A stretch of DNA of 64,000 bases, from positions 1 through 64,000 of the forward strand of contig CBFCZK010000013.1 in NCBI GenBank assembly GCA_965602805.1, read 5' to 3'. The notes beneath the pieces are model-generated. The model did no database searches and had not been told where the DNA came from. It saw nothing but the letters and a program-made list of their open reading frames with translations. Shown piece after piece: positions 44,574 through 53,982 of this stretch (the stretch's first letter is position 1; every line of letters starts with the position of its first letter). Position numbers and translations under genes: made by a program. Origin of the DNA: Thiomicrorhabdus sp965602805 (GTDB lineage: Bacteria; Pseudomonadota; Gammaproteobacteria; Thiomicrospirales; Thiomicrospiraceae).

Positions 44574-45737
44574 CTATAAAAACAGACTGACCACATCATT
44601 CAAGTAATGCTTACCTGCGGTCGTTAAATTCAGTTTCTCAGATGGAGAAATCGTTGCCCAGCCCTTCTCTAGCATTACTTTCAACTTGGGTTCAATCATC
44701 GCCAAAGGTAACCCAGTACGCAATGTGAAAAGCGACAACTCAAACCCATCTTGTAAGCGCAGAGTATTCAGCATAAATTCAAAACAGGCATCTTCAGCGG
44801 AGACTAATGTGGTCCGCCCAGGATTCGCTCGACTCATCTCCTCTACATACCCACCTGGTGAGGCGGGCATTTGGGTGCGCCAAATCTTACCATCGGGCGG
44901 TGAGGTAATTTTGCCATGCGCACCAGCCCCCAAGCCGATATAGTCACCAAACTGCCAATAGTTAAGATTATGTCGACACTGATGATTTTTCTGCGCGTAA
45001 CCAGAGACTTCATAATGTTCATAACCGGCTGCTGCAATATGCGCTTGGCAAGCCAACTGCATCTCCCAGGCCTGGTCATCTTCTGGCAATACTGGCGGAT
45101 TTTTATAAAACGGCGTATTCGGCTCTAAGGTCAACTGGTAATGAGAGAGATGCGGCGGATTAAAAGCAATCGCCTGGTCGATATCGCTAATCGCCTGTTC
45201 GATAGTTTGGTTTGGCAAGGCAAACATAAGATCGAGATTAAAGTTTTTAAAACCGGCACTCTTCGCGGCTTCAATGGCTTTAAACGCTTCATCGGCACTG
45301 TGGATACGTCCCAGCGCTTTGAGTTTTTCATCTGCAAAACTCTGGATCCCCATCGATAGACGATTAATTCCCGCCTCATGAAAACCGGCAAACTTTTCAA
45401 AATCGACCGTGCCTGGATTCGCTTCCAAGGTGATTTCAATCTCAGGCCCAAAACCCAATAGAGCGCGAGCTTGCGACATAAAGCGATTTAAACCCGCCTC
45501 CGAAATCAGACTCGGTGTCCCTCCACCAAAAAAGATGCTCTTAATCGGTCGCCCCCAAATCATCGGCAAGGTCTGTTCTAGCTGCTTAATCAACGCATCA
45601 ATATAAGCCGCTTCGTCAATCTCAGCCTTTAAGGTGTGCGAATTAAAATCGCAATAGGGGCATTTCTGCACACACCAGGGATAGTGAACATACAAACTCA
45701 GGGGAATAGGTTGGGTAAAAATCACTGCAATATCCAA
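44574..45737 (-). CDS. hemW: Radical SAM haem chaperone HemW
   Basis: A 387-residue coproporphyrinogen III oxidase-like protein with the radical-SAM cluster motif CVQKCPYC (CxxxCxxC, about 22-29) and the HemW-typical FFGGGTPSL, EITLEANPGTV, NRLSMGIQSF, and GLGAGAHGKI. HemW binds haem and delivers it to proteins. HemN usually has an extra N-terminal segment that is absent here. A near copy of the palindrome (45065-45076, first base C) is read D-Q-A-W-E. Confidence 0.92.
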   Translation of the reverse strand: MDIAVIFTQPIPLSLYVHYPWCVQKCPYCDFNSHTLKAEIDEAAYIDALIKQLEQTLPMIWGRPIKSIFFGGGTPSLISEAGLNRFMSQARALLGFGPEIEITLEANPGTVDFEKFAGFHEAGINRLSMGIQSFADEKLKALGRIHSADEAFKAIEAAKSAGFKNFNLDLMFALPNQTIEQAISDIDQAIAFNPPHLSHYQLTLEPNTPFYKNPPVLPEDDQAWEMQLACQAHIAAAGYEHYEVSGYAQKNHQCRHNLNYWQFGDYIGLGAGAHGKITSPPDGKIWRTQMPASPGGYVEEMSRANPGRTTLVSAEDACFEFMLNTLRLQDGFELSLFTLRTGLPLAMIEPKLKVMLEKGWATISPSEKLNLTTAGKHYLNDVVSLFL

Positions 45738-45752
45738 TATTGAAAATCAACA

Positions 45753-45770
45753 GGCTTAATTTATTAAGCC
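45753..45770. other. Short hairpin upstream of hemW
   Basis: GGCTTAAT and ATTAAGCC pair around TT. It lies in the 5' leader of the minus-strand hemW, within the 284-bp gap to the next plus-strand gene. No other feature is clear in this gap. Confidence 0.5.
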
Positions 45771-46021
45771 CGATATAGCAGACTATTTTACCCTCTTTGA
45801 TATTTTCAATTCTGGCTATCTTACCCAGGTCATTACTTATTCTTATACTGGGGCTATTAACTTAAATGATTGTTTTTATTGATAAACCCAGATATTTATA
45901 GATACTGTATTAACGTAATCTGATATTACTAAAATCTTATTCATCCATTCCTAAACCCAATGAGTTAGCCATTTACCCCTGAAAGTAAGCCCATACACCC
46001 TAAAATGATAAGGCTCCAAAT

Positions 46022-46417
46022 ATGAAGAATCTACGCATCCTTAGCTTAAACCTTCTCAGCATCGCCCTTTTTAGTACCGCTCTTTCTAGCCACGCCCAAG
46101 ACACTACTCGCGCAATGTTATTAAACCCCATCCAGGGTGAAGTCACGCAAACTCAACCACAACCGATAAAATTAATGATTGTCGCTGGCCAAGCAAAAGG
46201 CTGTACTGCAGAGGGCACGGCGGTTATAAACCCTAAACGCTTGCGCTATGAATTTGAATTAGCACCGATTAACTGTATCAAAAATGGCGAACGGATAGCC
46301 GTGGGGCAGGTTGTACGTGGACAACACAATATTAAAGGCACGATGGCCAATAGTGGAATGGGCAGAAAGTACCTTATCTCCAATCAAGGGGTAACCGTGA
46401 CACTGGCGTATCAGTAG
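46022..46417 (+). CDS. Small secreted protein of unknown function
   Basis: A 131-residue protein with a signal peptide (LSLNLLSIALFSTALSSHA, cleavage near SHAQ). The mature part of about 105 residues is beta-rich, with two Cys that could form a disulfide (GCTAEGTAV and INCIKNG). The order of strands with GxxxxxG-type turns and NIKGTMANSGMG resembles the exposed beta-barrel part of TrbI/TraB-like proteins, but the likeness is weak. I do not recognise the family. It is monocistronic. Confidence 0.65.
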   Translation: MKNLRILSLNLLSIALFSTALSSHAQDTTRAMLLNPIQGEVTQTQPQPIKLMIVAGQAKGCTAEGTAVINPKRLRYEFELAPINCIKNGERIAVGQVVRGQHNIKGTMANSGMGRKYLISNQGVTVTLAYQ

Positions 46418-46546
46418 GAAACCGCTCAACAAGTTGATTTTGCGCAATTCAACACAATCGTTCACATGCTATAGTGACAACGACTGCTATTCATAGAAAC
46501 CTTTGCATACGCCTGGGTTTCTCCTAGCCTATTTAAGGAATTTACC

Positions 46547-47944
46547 ATGACACTCATTCAATCCTTTGGTGCGGCAGAAACCGTCACCGGCTCATGTCAT
46601 TTTTTACAATTGCAACACGGCCCGAAAATTTTGGTCGATTGCGGGATGTTTCAAGGCAAAGCTGAAAAACACGCTTATGAAAGCTTTGGTTTTGAGCCAA
46701 AAGATGTCGATATTCTACTGATTACTCATGCCCATCTAGATCACGTCGGACGCATTCCTAAACTCTTGATTGATGGGTTTAATGGTCGAATCATTGCCTT
46801 AAGATCAACGATGGAGCTGGCCGAAGTCGTTCTACTGGACAGCGCTAAAATTGCCGAAGAGGATTATGCAACCGCCCTTAAAAAGGCGCGTCGTCGTGGA
46901 GATGAACGAGAAGTCAAAGAACCCCTTTATACCAACGAAGATGTTAGAGCCGTATTTGATTCAAATATACAGTATGCAGAATATGACACTCAAATTGCTT
47001 TAACAAAAGATGCTCAGGCCACCTTTAGAAATGCAGGACACATTCTTGGCTCAGCCACCATTCAGATTGACTTTGAAGAAGAAGGCCAATCCAAAACAGT
47101 AGTATTCAGTGGTGACTTAGGCAATAGTAATGACTTAGTCATGCCCTCTCCAGCACTGATTAAAAAGACAGATGCCCTTTATATTGAATCGACTTATGGA
47201 GATCGCAATCACCGTAGTATTGAAGACAGTACCGAGGAGTTTAGAGAAGCCATTATCAGCACGCTCAATAACCAGGGAAACATCATTATTCCGTCTTTTG
47301 CGATTGAGCGAACTCAGGAGCTACTGGTACTGATTAAGCAGATGTATTACGACAAAGTCTTGCCGTCCTGTAAGGTGTTTCTTGACTCACCCATGGCAAT
47401 CAAAGCCACTAAAATTTATGACAACCATCACCACAGCCTAAACCAATCGGCGCAGGACTTGTTTGCTAAGGATGGTTCGGTTTTTGATTTTCCTTATTTG
47501 GAATACTCCATCACCGGCTCAGACTCAATGGCAATCAACGAAGAAGAGAGTGGCTGCATTATCATTGCCGGTAGTGGCATGTGTAATGGCGGACGTATTT
47601 TACATCACTTTAAGCACCGCTTATGGGATGAACGCAACCGCGTACTATTTGTCGGTTTTCAGGCCGAAGGCACATTGGGTCGTTTATTAGTGGAAGGCGC
47701 GGAAGAGATTCGTATTTACCGAGAAAAGATTAAAGTTAGAGCCCAAATTTGTATGATTAATGGTTTTTCAGCGCATGCCGATCAAACTGAACTCTTGAAC
47801 TGGATGTCGGAATTTGAAAAACTCGATAAGGTCTTTTTAATACACGGCGAACCAGATAAACAGGTCATCTTTAAACAAGCGATTGAAGAGAAGCTACACA
47901 AAACGGCACACATTGTTAAATATGCTGAGGAAGTTTGGATTTAA
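46547..47944 (+). CDS. Metallo-beta-lactamase / beta-CASP RNase-like protein
   Basis: A 465-residue beta-CASP nuclease-like enzyme. The N-terminal MBL core has THAHLDHVGRIPKL (HxHxDH), the later GHILGSATIQID and FSGDLGN. The beta-CASP insertion is in the middle, with IIPSFAIERTQELL, DSPMAIKAT and GSGMCNGGRILHH. The C-terminal RMMBL part has INGFSAHADQTELLNW and LIHGEPD. All zinc ligands appear present. It resembles CPSF-like bacterial RNA-processing exonucleases/endonucleases. It has no partner gene nearby. Confidence 0.9.
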   Translation: MTLIQSFGAAETVTGSCHFLQLQHGPKILVDCGMFQGKAEKHAYESFGFEPKDVDILLITHAHLDHVGRIPKLLIDGFNGRIIALRSTMELAEVVLLDSAKIAEEDYATALKKARRRGDEREVKEPLYTNEDVRAVFDSNIQYAEYDTQIALTKDAQATFRNAGHILGSATIQIDFEEEGQSKTVVFSGDLGNSNDLVMPSPALIKKTDALYIESTYGDRNHRSIEDSTEEFREAIISTLNNQGNIIIPSFAIERTQELLVLIKQMYYDKVLPSCKVFLDSPMAIKATKIYDNHHHSLNQSAQDLFAKDGSVFDFPYLEYSITGSDSMAINEEESGCIIIAGSGMCNGGRILHHFKHRLWDERNRVLFVGFQAEGTLGRLLVEGAEEIRIYREKIKVRAQICMINGFSAHADQTELLNWMSEFEKLDKVFLIHGEPDKQVIFKQAIEEKLHKTAHIVKYAEEVWI

Positions 47945-48060
47945 AAAATGTAATTGACCACGAAGGCACGAAGACACGAAGTTTTAAAAGATTAAAGGCT
48001 ACAGCCCTATTTAAGGTAAAGGTTAAACCAGTCTTGTCTTCGTGCTTCAAAACGCTTTTA

Positions 48061-48072
48061 ACCAGGCCTGGT
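48061..48072. repeat. ACCAGGCCTGGT palindrome, in 70-bp repeat A
   Basis: An exact copy of the palindrome in the first 70-bp unit. Confidence 0.9.
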
Positions 48073-48130
48073 CATTCCACATCAAATATTTTCTTCGTGA
48101 CTTCGCGTTTTCGTGGCTCAAAAACGTTTA

Positions 48131-48142
48131 ACCAGGCCTGGT
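48131..48142. repeat. ACCAGGCCTGGT palindrome, in 70-bp repeat B
   Basis: An exact copy of the palindrome in the second 70-bp unit. Confidence 0.9.
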
Positions 48143-48196
48143 CTCATTCTGCATCTAGTCTTTTCTTCGTGTCTTCGTGGTAAAAATCATGAGGAA

Positions 48197-48805
48197 TCAA
48201 GCGCCGCGTCTAAGTTGCATGACTAAAGCATTTAGTGCTTGGCCACGATGACTCATTTGATTCTTTTGCGATTTAGACAGTTCGGCCGCTGTTTTGTTCA
48301 ACTCCTCTACCCAGAAAACAGGATCATAACCAAAGCCACCCTGACCCCGTTTTTCAGTGAGTATTTCACCATACCAACGTCCTAGACCAATCACTGGCGT
48401 AGGGTCTTCAGCATGCTCAAGGTAGACCATAGCACAGTAATAACTGGCTTGACGTTGCTCAACTGGCAACCCTTCCAACTCAACCAATATTTTTTGCAGG
48501 TTGGTTTCATCATTCGCTAAATCACCGTGTAAATCTTGTGAATAACGCGCTGAATAAATTCCAGGACGACCTTTTAGGGCACTGACTTCTATACCTGAAT
48601 CATCGGCAATTGCTGGCAAACCGGTTTGCTGCGATGCATAACGTGCTTTGAGAATGGCATTTTCGATAAAGGTTAAACCGGTTTCATCAGCTTCCGTACT
48701 AAAAAACTCTGCTTGGCTTTTCACATCCCAGCCATGCGGTTGCAGGATATCCGTCATTTCCTGCAATTTACCTTGGTTCCCCGTCGCTAATACAACCGTG
48801 TTCAT
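48197..48805 (-). CDS. rdgB: XTP/dITP diphosphatase RdgB
   Basis: A 202-residue house-cleaning pyrophosphatase that hydrolyses dITP and XTP. It shows VVLATGNQGKLQEM (nucleotide-binding start), ETGLTFIENAILKARYAS, ADDSGIEVSALKGRPG with the metal-binding DD, GQGGFGYDPVF and SHRGQALNAL. All family motifs are intact. It is convergent with the beta-CASP gene and divergent from yicC. Confidence 0.95.
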   Translation of the reverse strand: MNTVVLATGNQGKLQEMTDILQPHGWDVKSQAEFFSTEADETGLTFIENAILKARYASQQTGLPAIADDSGIEVSALKGRPGIYSARYSQDLHGDLANDETNLQKILVELEGLPVEQRQASYYCAMVYLEHAEDPTPVIGLGRWYGEILTEKRGQGGFGYDPVFWVEELNKTAAELSKSQKNQMSHRGQALNALVMQLRRGA

Positions 48806-48920
48806 AAATTTTCCTTTAACTTGCGCAGCTTGTAAAATGGCTTATTATTATAAACGATTCAAATTCGGATTAACGCCCTTGAACCTCGTGATCATGCCCA
48901 CTTTTTTTGAGAAGCAATGT

Positions 48921-49829
48921 ATGTCCAACAATGAAAATCAAATCAATACGCCTTCAACCGTTAAAAGCATGACCGCTTTTGCACGTAACCAATCCAATTT
49001 TTATTTAGGGACTTTTAGTTGGGAAATTCGCTCTGTTAATCATCGTTATCTAGAAATTAACCCCAATCTTGCAGATGCCTATCGGTTCCTGGAAATGCCA
49101 CTGCGTGAAATGCTTAAAAAGAATTTATCGCGCGGTAAAGTCGATATAACGCTGACGGTTGACCTCAGCCAAAACGACCAAGGATTGCAAGTTAATCAAG
49201 CCGTATTACAACCTTTATCGGAAGCGATTTGTGAGGTACAACGTACCCTACCCGAAGCCAGCCAAGTGAATCCATTGGAGATCCTAAAGTGGCCAGGAAT
49301 ATTTAAAGAAAACTCGCTCTCGCCTCTTGATGAGACAGCAACTGAAACTGCGTTATTGACTGGATTAGAAGAGTGTCTACAACAACTTAATGCAAATCGT
49401 CTGCGAGAAGGCCAAGCGCTTACCGAGTTAATTTTGCAACGTTGCCAATCCATAGACTCTCAAATAAGATTACTAGAACCCATCATGCCGGATATTTTGG
49501 AAAATCAGATTGTCAGACTTAAACAACGTATTCTTACGCTCAGTGACCAATTCGATGAAAGCCGTCTCCATCAAGAAATTGCCATCTTAGCGCAGAAAAT
49601 GGATATTGAAGAGGAGCTGGATCGCTTAAGAACACACTTAAAAGAAGTTCTTCATGTTTTAAATACGCCGGGGTCTATTGGGCGAAGACTGGATTTCTTA
49701 ATGCAGGAATTAAATCGTGAAGCGAACACTTTGGGCTCAAAATCCATCGATAAACGCACAACGCAAGCCAGTGTAGAACTTAAAGTATTTATCGAGCAAA
49801 TCCGCGAACAAGTCCAAAATATAGAATAA
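48921..49829 (+). CDS. yicC: YicC-family endoribonuclease
   Basis: A 302-residue protein with the YicC hallmarks SMTAFARNQ near the start, EIRSVNHRYLEIN, ALLEMPLRE-like FLEMPLREMLK, GKVDITLTV, and the C-terminal signature LDFLMQELNREANTLGSKS. YicC proteins are now known as RNA-binding endoribonucleases. The start at 48921 is chosen because GAGAAG lies seven bases before and all conserved sequence follows. It is divergent from rdgB across 115 bp. Confidence 0.92.
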   Translation: MSNNENQINTPSTVKSMTAFARNQSNFYLGTFSWEIRSVNHRYLEINPNLADAYRFLEMPLREMLKKNLSRGKVDITLTVDLSQNDQGLQVNQAVLQPLSEAICEVQRTLPEASQVNPLEILKWPGIFKENSLSPLDETATETALLTGLEECLQQLNANRLREGQALTELILQRCQSIDSQIRLLEPIMPDILENQIVRLKQRILTLSDQFDESRLHQEIAILAQKMDIEEELDRLRTHLKEVLHVLNTPGSIGRRLDFLMQELNREANTLGSKSIDKRTTQASVELKVFIEQIREQVQNIE

Positions 49830-49884
49830 ACATGCTTTAGATAGGGGAATTATTAATTCAAATCAAACTTTCTCTTTGGAAATC

Positions 49885-49913
49885 TTGAAATTAGGCGTAA
49901 ACAGCAGTATAGT
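49885..49913 (+). promoter_or_regulatory. Sigma70 promoter of small membrane protein gene
   Basis: TTGAAA (49885-49890), a 17-base spacer, TATAGT (49908-49913). A 10-bp palindrome AGTTCGAACT (49911-49920) overlaps the -10 and probable start site. Confidence 0.6.
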
Positions 49914-49960
49914 TCGAACTGTTATACAACAACAAAAAATTCAAGCTGAGGCGTAATATC

Positions 49961-50176
49961 ATGAATAATTTTGTAAAAATGCTACTCGTTATCGTTGTAA
50001 CAGTTGTCGTTCCTCTTGCCGTGTTACTAGGTATTTGGACTGATATCCTGCCACAATCATTACAAGTTGCAATCGGACTGGCGGGTGTCGTATTAACAAT
50101 CGTTGCCATTGTAGGTGGAAATCTTTACCTTATGTGGAGCGATATTAAAACTGGTCGCTATAGCAAAAACTCTTAA
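49961..50176 (+). CDS. Small two-TM membrane protein
   Basis: A 71-residue protein with two hydrophobic helices (about 5-25 and 34-57, ALQVAIGLAGVVLTIVAIVG-like) joined by a short loop and a positively charged tail SDIKTGRYSKNS. It has its own promoter and a UUCG-loop terminator, so it is expressed independently. I do not recognise the family. Ribosome site: GAGGCG about 12 bases upstream. Confidence 0.7.
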   Translation: MNNFVKMLLVIVVTVVVPLAVLLGIWTDILPQSLQVAIGLAGVVLTIVAIVGGNLYLMWSDIKTGRYSKNS

Positions 50177-50201
50177 TTTAGCTCATTAAGAGACTGCTTC
50201 T

Positions 50202-50228
50202 AAAAACCTGGCTTCGGCTGGGTTTTTT
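50202..50228 (+). terminator. UUCG-loop terminator
   Basis: AACCTGGC and GCTGGGTT pair with two G-T wobbles around a TTCG tetraloop, followed by a T run. Confidence 0.85.
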
Positions 50229-50463
50229 AGTTTTGAGCCCTCTGAAATAATTTCAGATAGAGCCTAACAGCCTTCACGTAAACATTTAAGCGCCGAAAAA
50301 GACTCTCTTCAATAAAATCAAGCCACTAGCATAATTTACCCATAAAACGCTATAATGACGAACAACTTTGTTGACGTTATTAAAATCTATATTTAAACCC
50401 CAATTCATCGTCCTTAAGCTTACTTAAGTCCGCAACTGTAATCCATTAGAGCCCCGAATTTTC

Positions 50464-52896
50464 ATGAGCGAAATAGACAACCCACAGCCAGAAACAACGC
50501 CACCGATTCGAGCCAAAAGTAAGCTACGTTATGTACATTGGTTTATGTGGGTAAATCTTGGTCTCGGGTTTATTATTGCCCCACTGTTAGCCGCGGCTTT
50601 TTATGCCTTCACGGTCTATCCAACTCTTCCAGATGTCGCTGAACTTAGAGAAGTCAGCTACCAAGTGCCTCTAAGAATTGTCACCAAAGATGAAAAATTG
50701 ATCAGTGAAATTGGAACCAATAAACGTCTGCCTTTGGATTATCATGAGATTCCAGAGCGCATGACTCAAGCCATTATTTCCTCTGAAGATGAGAGCTTTT
50801 TCGAGCATGGCGGTGTCGATTACAAGGGACTGGGGCGAGCGGTTTTTGAGCTTATTACCACCGGACGAAAACAATCGGGTGGTTCCACAATCACCATGCA
50901 GGTGGCGCGTAATTTCTTCTTATCAAAAGAAAAAACCTACTTAAGAAAACTCAATGAAATTGTGCTCTCTTATAAAATCGAAGCGGAGTTAAGCAAGCAG
51001 GAAATTTTGGCGCTTTATCTTAATAAAATCTTTCTTGGCTATCGCTCATACGGAGTGGCAGCGGCAGCGAATACTTATTATGGTAAAACCATGAGCGAAC
51101 TTACTTTGGACGAATTCGCAATGATTGCGGGTCTGCCTAAAGCGCCTTCTGCTTACAACCCTGTCATCAATCCAACCCGCGCCATACAACGTCGTAACTA
51201 TGTATTAGGCCGGATGTTTGATCAAAACTACATTACCGAAGAAGAGATGCTGGCCGCACAAGCGGTAGAAGTCCATGCACAACTAAATGGTGCCAATATT
51301 GATGTTCGAGCCAACTATGTTGCTGAGATTGCGCGTAGTTTTGCTTTAGAACGTTTTGGTGAAGAAGCCCTGCAAAATGGACTGACCATTGTCACAACCC
51401 TTGAGAGTCACCTGCAGCTCCGCGCTAATGAATCGGTACAAAACGGTTTGCAAGAGTATGAAAGACGCCACGGTTACCGTGGACCGATTCAGAAATTACC
51501 TACGGATGCACTTACCGACTCCGAAAGCCTACTTAAAACGATTAAAGATATCTCAAACTTTGGCGGACTCAAAGTCGGTGTCGTGACTCAATTTGTGGCA
51601 AGCAAGAACAAAATATCTGACACTCAGGTATTGCTGGAAACAGGCGAGACGGCTAACTTACCTTTTGCAACAATGGAATGGGCAGCACCTTATAAGAACG
51701 TCAACCGTCAAGGAAAAGCCCCGGCCAAACCACAAGACGTTTTAGCGGTCGGTGATGTTATTTATTTGCAGTTGTTAGACAACCAATGGCAGCTAGCACA
51801 AAATCCACAAACAGAGGCCGCACTAGTCTCTGTTGATAGCCATGACGGTGCGATTCAGGCAATGGTCGGTGGCTTTGACTACTTCCGCAGTAAATTTAAT
51901 CGAGTGACCCATGGCAAACGCCAGGTCGGCTCAAATATCAAACCTTTTTTATACTCAGCTGCGTTAGAAAACGGCATGACGGCGGCCACGACCATTAATG
52001 ATGCTCCGGTGGTTTTTCATGACAAAAATCTAGAAGACATTTGGCGTCCGCAAAACTATTCAGGGCGTTTTTATGGTCCAACCCGCTTAAGAAATGCCCT
52101 AGCATTCTCTCGTAACCTGGTGTCTGTACGCCTGTTACAACAACTTGGAATCAAGACAGCAGTCGACTACATCCACCGCTTTGGTTTCCCGATGGAAGAG
52201 TTGGATAGACATCGTGATTTATCGCTGTCGTTGGGCAGTGTGCAATTTAGCCCACTAACGGTTGTTAGCGCCTATGCGACCTTTGCGAATACCGGCTATT
52301 TGATTGAGCCCTACCTCATCAGCGAAGTGCGCGATTTTAATGGCGAGATCCTCTATCAAGCGACGCCTAAAAAAGCCTGTGTCGAACATCAATGTATTCC
52401 TGGCGATGATTTAAATGCGCCTAGAGTCATCGATCCTCTCAATGCTTATATTATGACCACCATCATGCAAGATGTCATTCGCATCGGTTCAGGAAAAAAA
52501 GCCAAACAACTAAAACGTGAAGACATTGCTGGTAAGACCGGTACTACAAACGATCAAAAAGATGCCTGGTTCTCCGGTTTTAATCCGAATATTGCCACCA
52601 CGGTTTGGGTTGGTTTTGATCAGCCTAGCACAATGGGGCGCAGTGAAGTCGGTGGCCGAGCCGCCTTACCAATTTGGATGAACTATATGCAGTTAGCATT
52701 AGCCAATGAACCCAACGTACCCTTTAATCCTCCAGAAGGCCTGGTCAATATCCAAATTGATCCTGAAACAGGCGAAGCCGTTCCGGAGACTGGCGCAGGT
52801 GGCTTGTTTGAAATTTTCCGTGAAGAGTATGCGCCAGAAGTTCCGCTTGTGTCGCAAAAGCAGATTGAAAATTTAACAGAAGAGTTATTTGAATAA
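50464..52896 (+). CDS. mrcA: Penicillin-binding protein 1A
   Basis: An 810-residue bifunctional class A PBP. It has a short cytoplasmic tail, one membrane helix (about 30-52), and the glycosyltransferase domain (about 70-245, with SSEDESFFEHGGVD and QSGGSTITMQVARNF). An OB-like insertion follows, then the transpeptidase domain with GSNIKPFLYS (SxxK), SRNLVSVRL (SxN) and KTGTTN. It polymerises and cross-links peptidoglycan. In many gammaproteobacteria mrcA lies opposite pil genes, which are not present here. Confidence 0.95.
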   Translation: MSEIDNPQPETTPPIRAKSKLRYVHWFMWVNLGLGFIIAPLLAAAFYAFTVYPTLPDVAELREVSYQVPLRIVTKDEKLISEIGTNKRLPLDYHEIPERMTQAIISSEDESFFEHGGVDYKGLGRAVFELITTGRKQSGGSTITMQVARNFFLSKEKTYLRKLNEIVLSYKIEAELSKQEILALYLNKIFLGYRSYGVAAAANTYYGKTMSELTLDEFAMIAGLPKAPSAYNPVINPTRAIQRRNYVLGRMFDQNYITEEEMLAAQAVEVHAQLNGANIDVRANYVAEIARSFALERFGEEALQNGLTIVTTLESHLQLRANESVQNGLQEYERRHGYRGPIQKLPTDALTDSESLLKTIKDISNFGGLKVGVVTQFVASKNKISDTQVLLETGETANLPFATMEWAAPYKNVNRQGKAPAKPQDVLAVGDVIYLQLLDNQWQLAQNPQTEAALVSVDSHDGAIQAMVGGFDYFRSKFNRVTHGKRQVGSNIKPFLYSAALENGMTAATTINDAPVVFHDKNLEDIWRPQNYSGRFYGPTRLRNALAFSRNLVSVRLLQQLGIKTAVDYIHRFGFPMEELDRHRDLSLSLGSVQFSPLTVVSAYATFANTGYLIEPYLISEVRDFNGEILYQATPKKACVEHQCIPGDDLNAPRVIDPLNAYIMTTIMQDVIRIGSGKKAKQLKREDIAGKTGTTNDQKDAWFSGFNPNIATTVWVGFDQPSTMGRSEVGGRAALPIWMNYMQLALANEPNVPFNPPEGLVNIQIDPETGEAVPETGAGGLFEIFREEYAPEVPLVSQKQIENLTEELFE

Positions 52897-52941
52897 TCAG
52901 TGAAATAGGTTTATTTGAACCCTGAATAACAAGGAATTAAT

Positions 52942-53862
52942 ATGGATTGGCAAGATTTTTCTGATCATATGAACCCATCGCTCAGTAGCACAACAGTGCC
53001 ACTGCATATTCAATCTGTGCACGCCATTTCTGGTGGGGATATCCATCAGTGCTATCATCTGCACACGACCAACAAAAATTACTTCCTTAAACTCAACGAT
53101 AGCCAGTATTCCACTCTGCTTGAAACGGAAAAGCACAGTCTAACGGCGATGCGTCACTCCAATACCGTCACCTGCCCTCAAACTTTTGGCAGTGGTATTT
53201 ATAATGACCAGGCCTGGTTATTAATGGAGTTCATTGATTTATCCCCTGCCAGAAACCCAACTCACGAAAAGCAACGTGGTCGGGCTTTAGCGCACATGCA
53301 CCATCAAATAAATTCTACACCCGAGCATGACTTTAAACCCTACGGTTGGTTTGAGAATAATTTTATCGGCCTTACACCGCAACAGAACCTCTGGCACAGC
53401 GACTGGTCTAGCTTCTACGCACAGCAGCGCCTTAAACCACAACTCGAGTTAGCCTTGCTACGTAACGCGCCCACTTCGTTATATGCAAGCGGTATGCAAC
53501 TGATTGATGAACTGGAGTTTTGGTTCTCAAACTATACGCCTGAAGCCTCTTTATTGCACGGTGATCTCTGGGGTGGCAACAGTGGTTTTGATGCCAGCGG
53601 TGAGCCCATCTTTTTTGATCCGGCCTGTTACTATGGTGATCGCGAGACAGACTTGGCCATGACAGAACTGTTTGGCGGATTTTCCACCGACTTTTACAGC
53701 GGTTACAATGAACTTTTCCCGCTCGATAAAGGCTATCAACAACGTAAACCGCTTTACAATCTTTACCATATTCTTAACCACTTCAATTTGTTTGGTGGTG
53801 ACTATGCCCAGCAAGCCGAAAAAGTTATCCAGCACCTTTTAAAACAAATTACACCAAGTTAA
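52942..53862 (+). CDS. Fructosamine kinase family protein
   Basis: A 306-residue kinase-fold protein of the fructosamine/ketosamine-3-kinase family. It shows the ATP-binding YFLKLND, a hinge LLMEFIDL, the catalytic loop LLHGDLWGGNSGF and the metal-binding FFDPACYYGDRETDLAM. It probably repairs glycated proteins or amino compounds by phosphorylation. It is 45 bp downstream of mrcA and may be co-transcribed. It carries an exact ACCAGGCCTGGT (53207-53218), read D-Q-A-W-L. Confidence 0.9.
   Translation: MDWQDFSDHMNPSLSSTTVPLHIQSVHAISGGDIHQCYHLHTTNKNYFLKLNDSQYSTLLETEKHSLTAMRHSNTVTCPQTFGSGIYNDQAWLLMEFIDLSPARNPTHEKQRGRALAHMHHQINSTPEHDFKPYGWFENNFIGLTPQQNLWHSDWSSFYAQQRLKPQLELALLRNAPTSLYASGMQLIDELEFWFSNYTPEASLLHGDLWGGNSGFDASGEPIFFDPACYYGDRETDLAMTELFGGFSTDFYSGYNELFPLDKGYQQRKPLYNLYHILNHFNLFGGDYAQQAEKVIQHLLKQITPS
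53207..53218. repeat. ACCAGGCCTGGT palindrome, in fructosamine kinase gene
   Basis: An exact copy of the palindrome, read in the frame CAG-GCC-TGG (Gln-Ala-Trp). Confidence 0.9.
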
Positions 53863-53982
53863 ATAAGCTCTCTAAACAAGCGAGTACAGTAAGTCGAGAT
53901 GACTAGTAAGCAATCTCCTTCGCCATTTTTAACAAAAAACGTATAATACTCAGCACATTAAATACTCACTTAGGACTTTCTC

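Larger units (their letters stand above)
47958..48180. repeat. 70-bp direct repeats with palindrome and CACGAAG motifs
   Basis: The gap between the beta-CASP gene and rdgB holds phased CACGAAG / CTTCGTG units. On the plus strand CACGAAG occurs at 47959, and shorter units follow. CTTCGTG occurs near 48038, 48093 and 48163. Two direct repeat units contain ACCAGGCCTGGT at 48061-48072 and 48131-48142, exactly 70 bp apart, each preceded by AAAACG and a T-rich TTTA stretch. The outer CACGAAG and CTTCGTG blocks can pair. Confidence 0.85.

Noticed and set aside
48648..48920. N-terminal extension of YicC into rdgB
   Set aside because: The extension is antisense to rdgB, and the conserved YicC start and ribosome site are at 48921.
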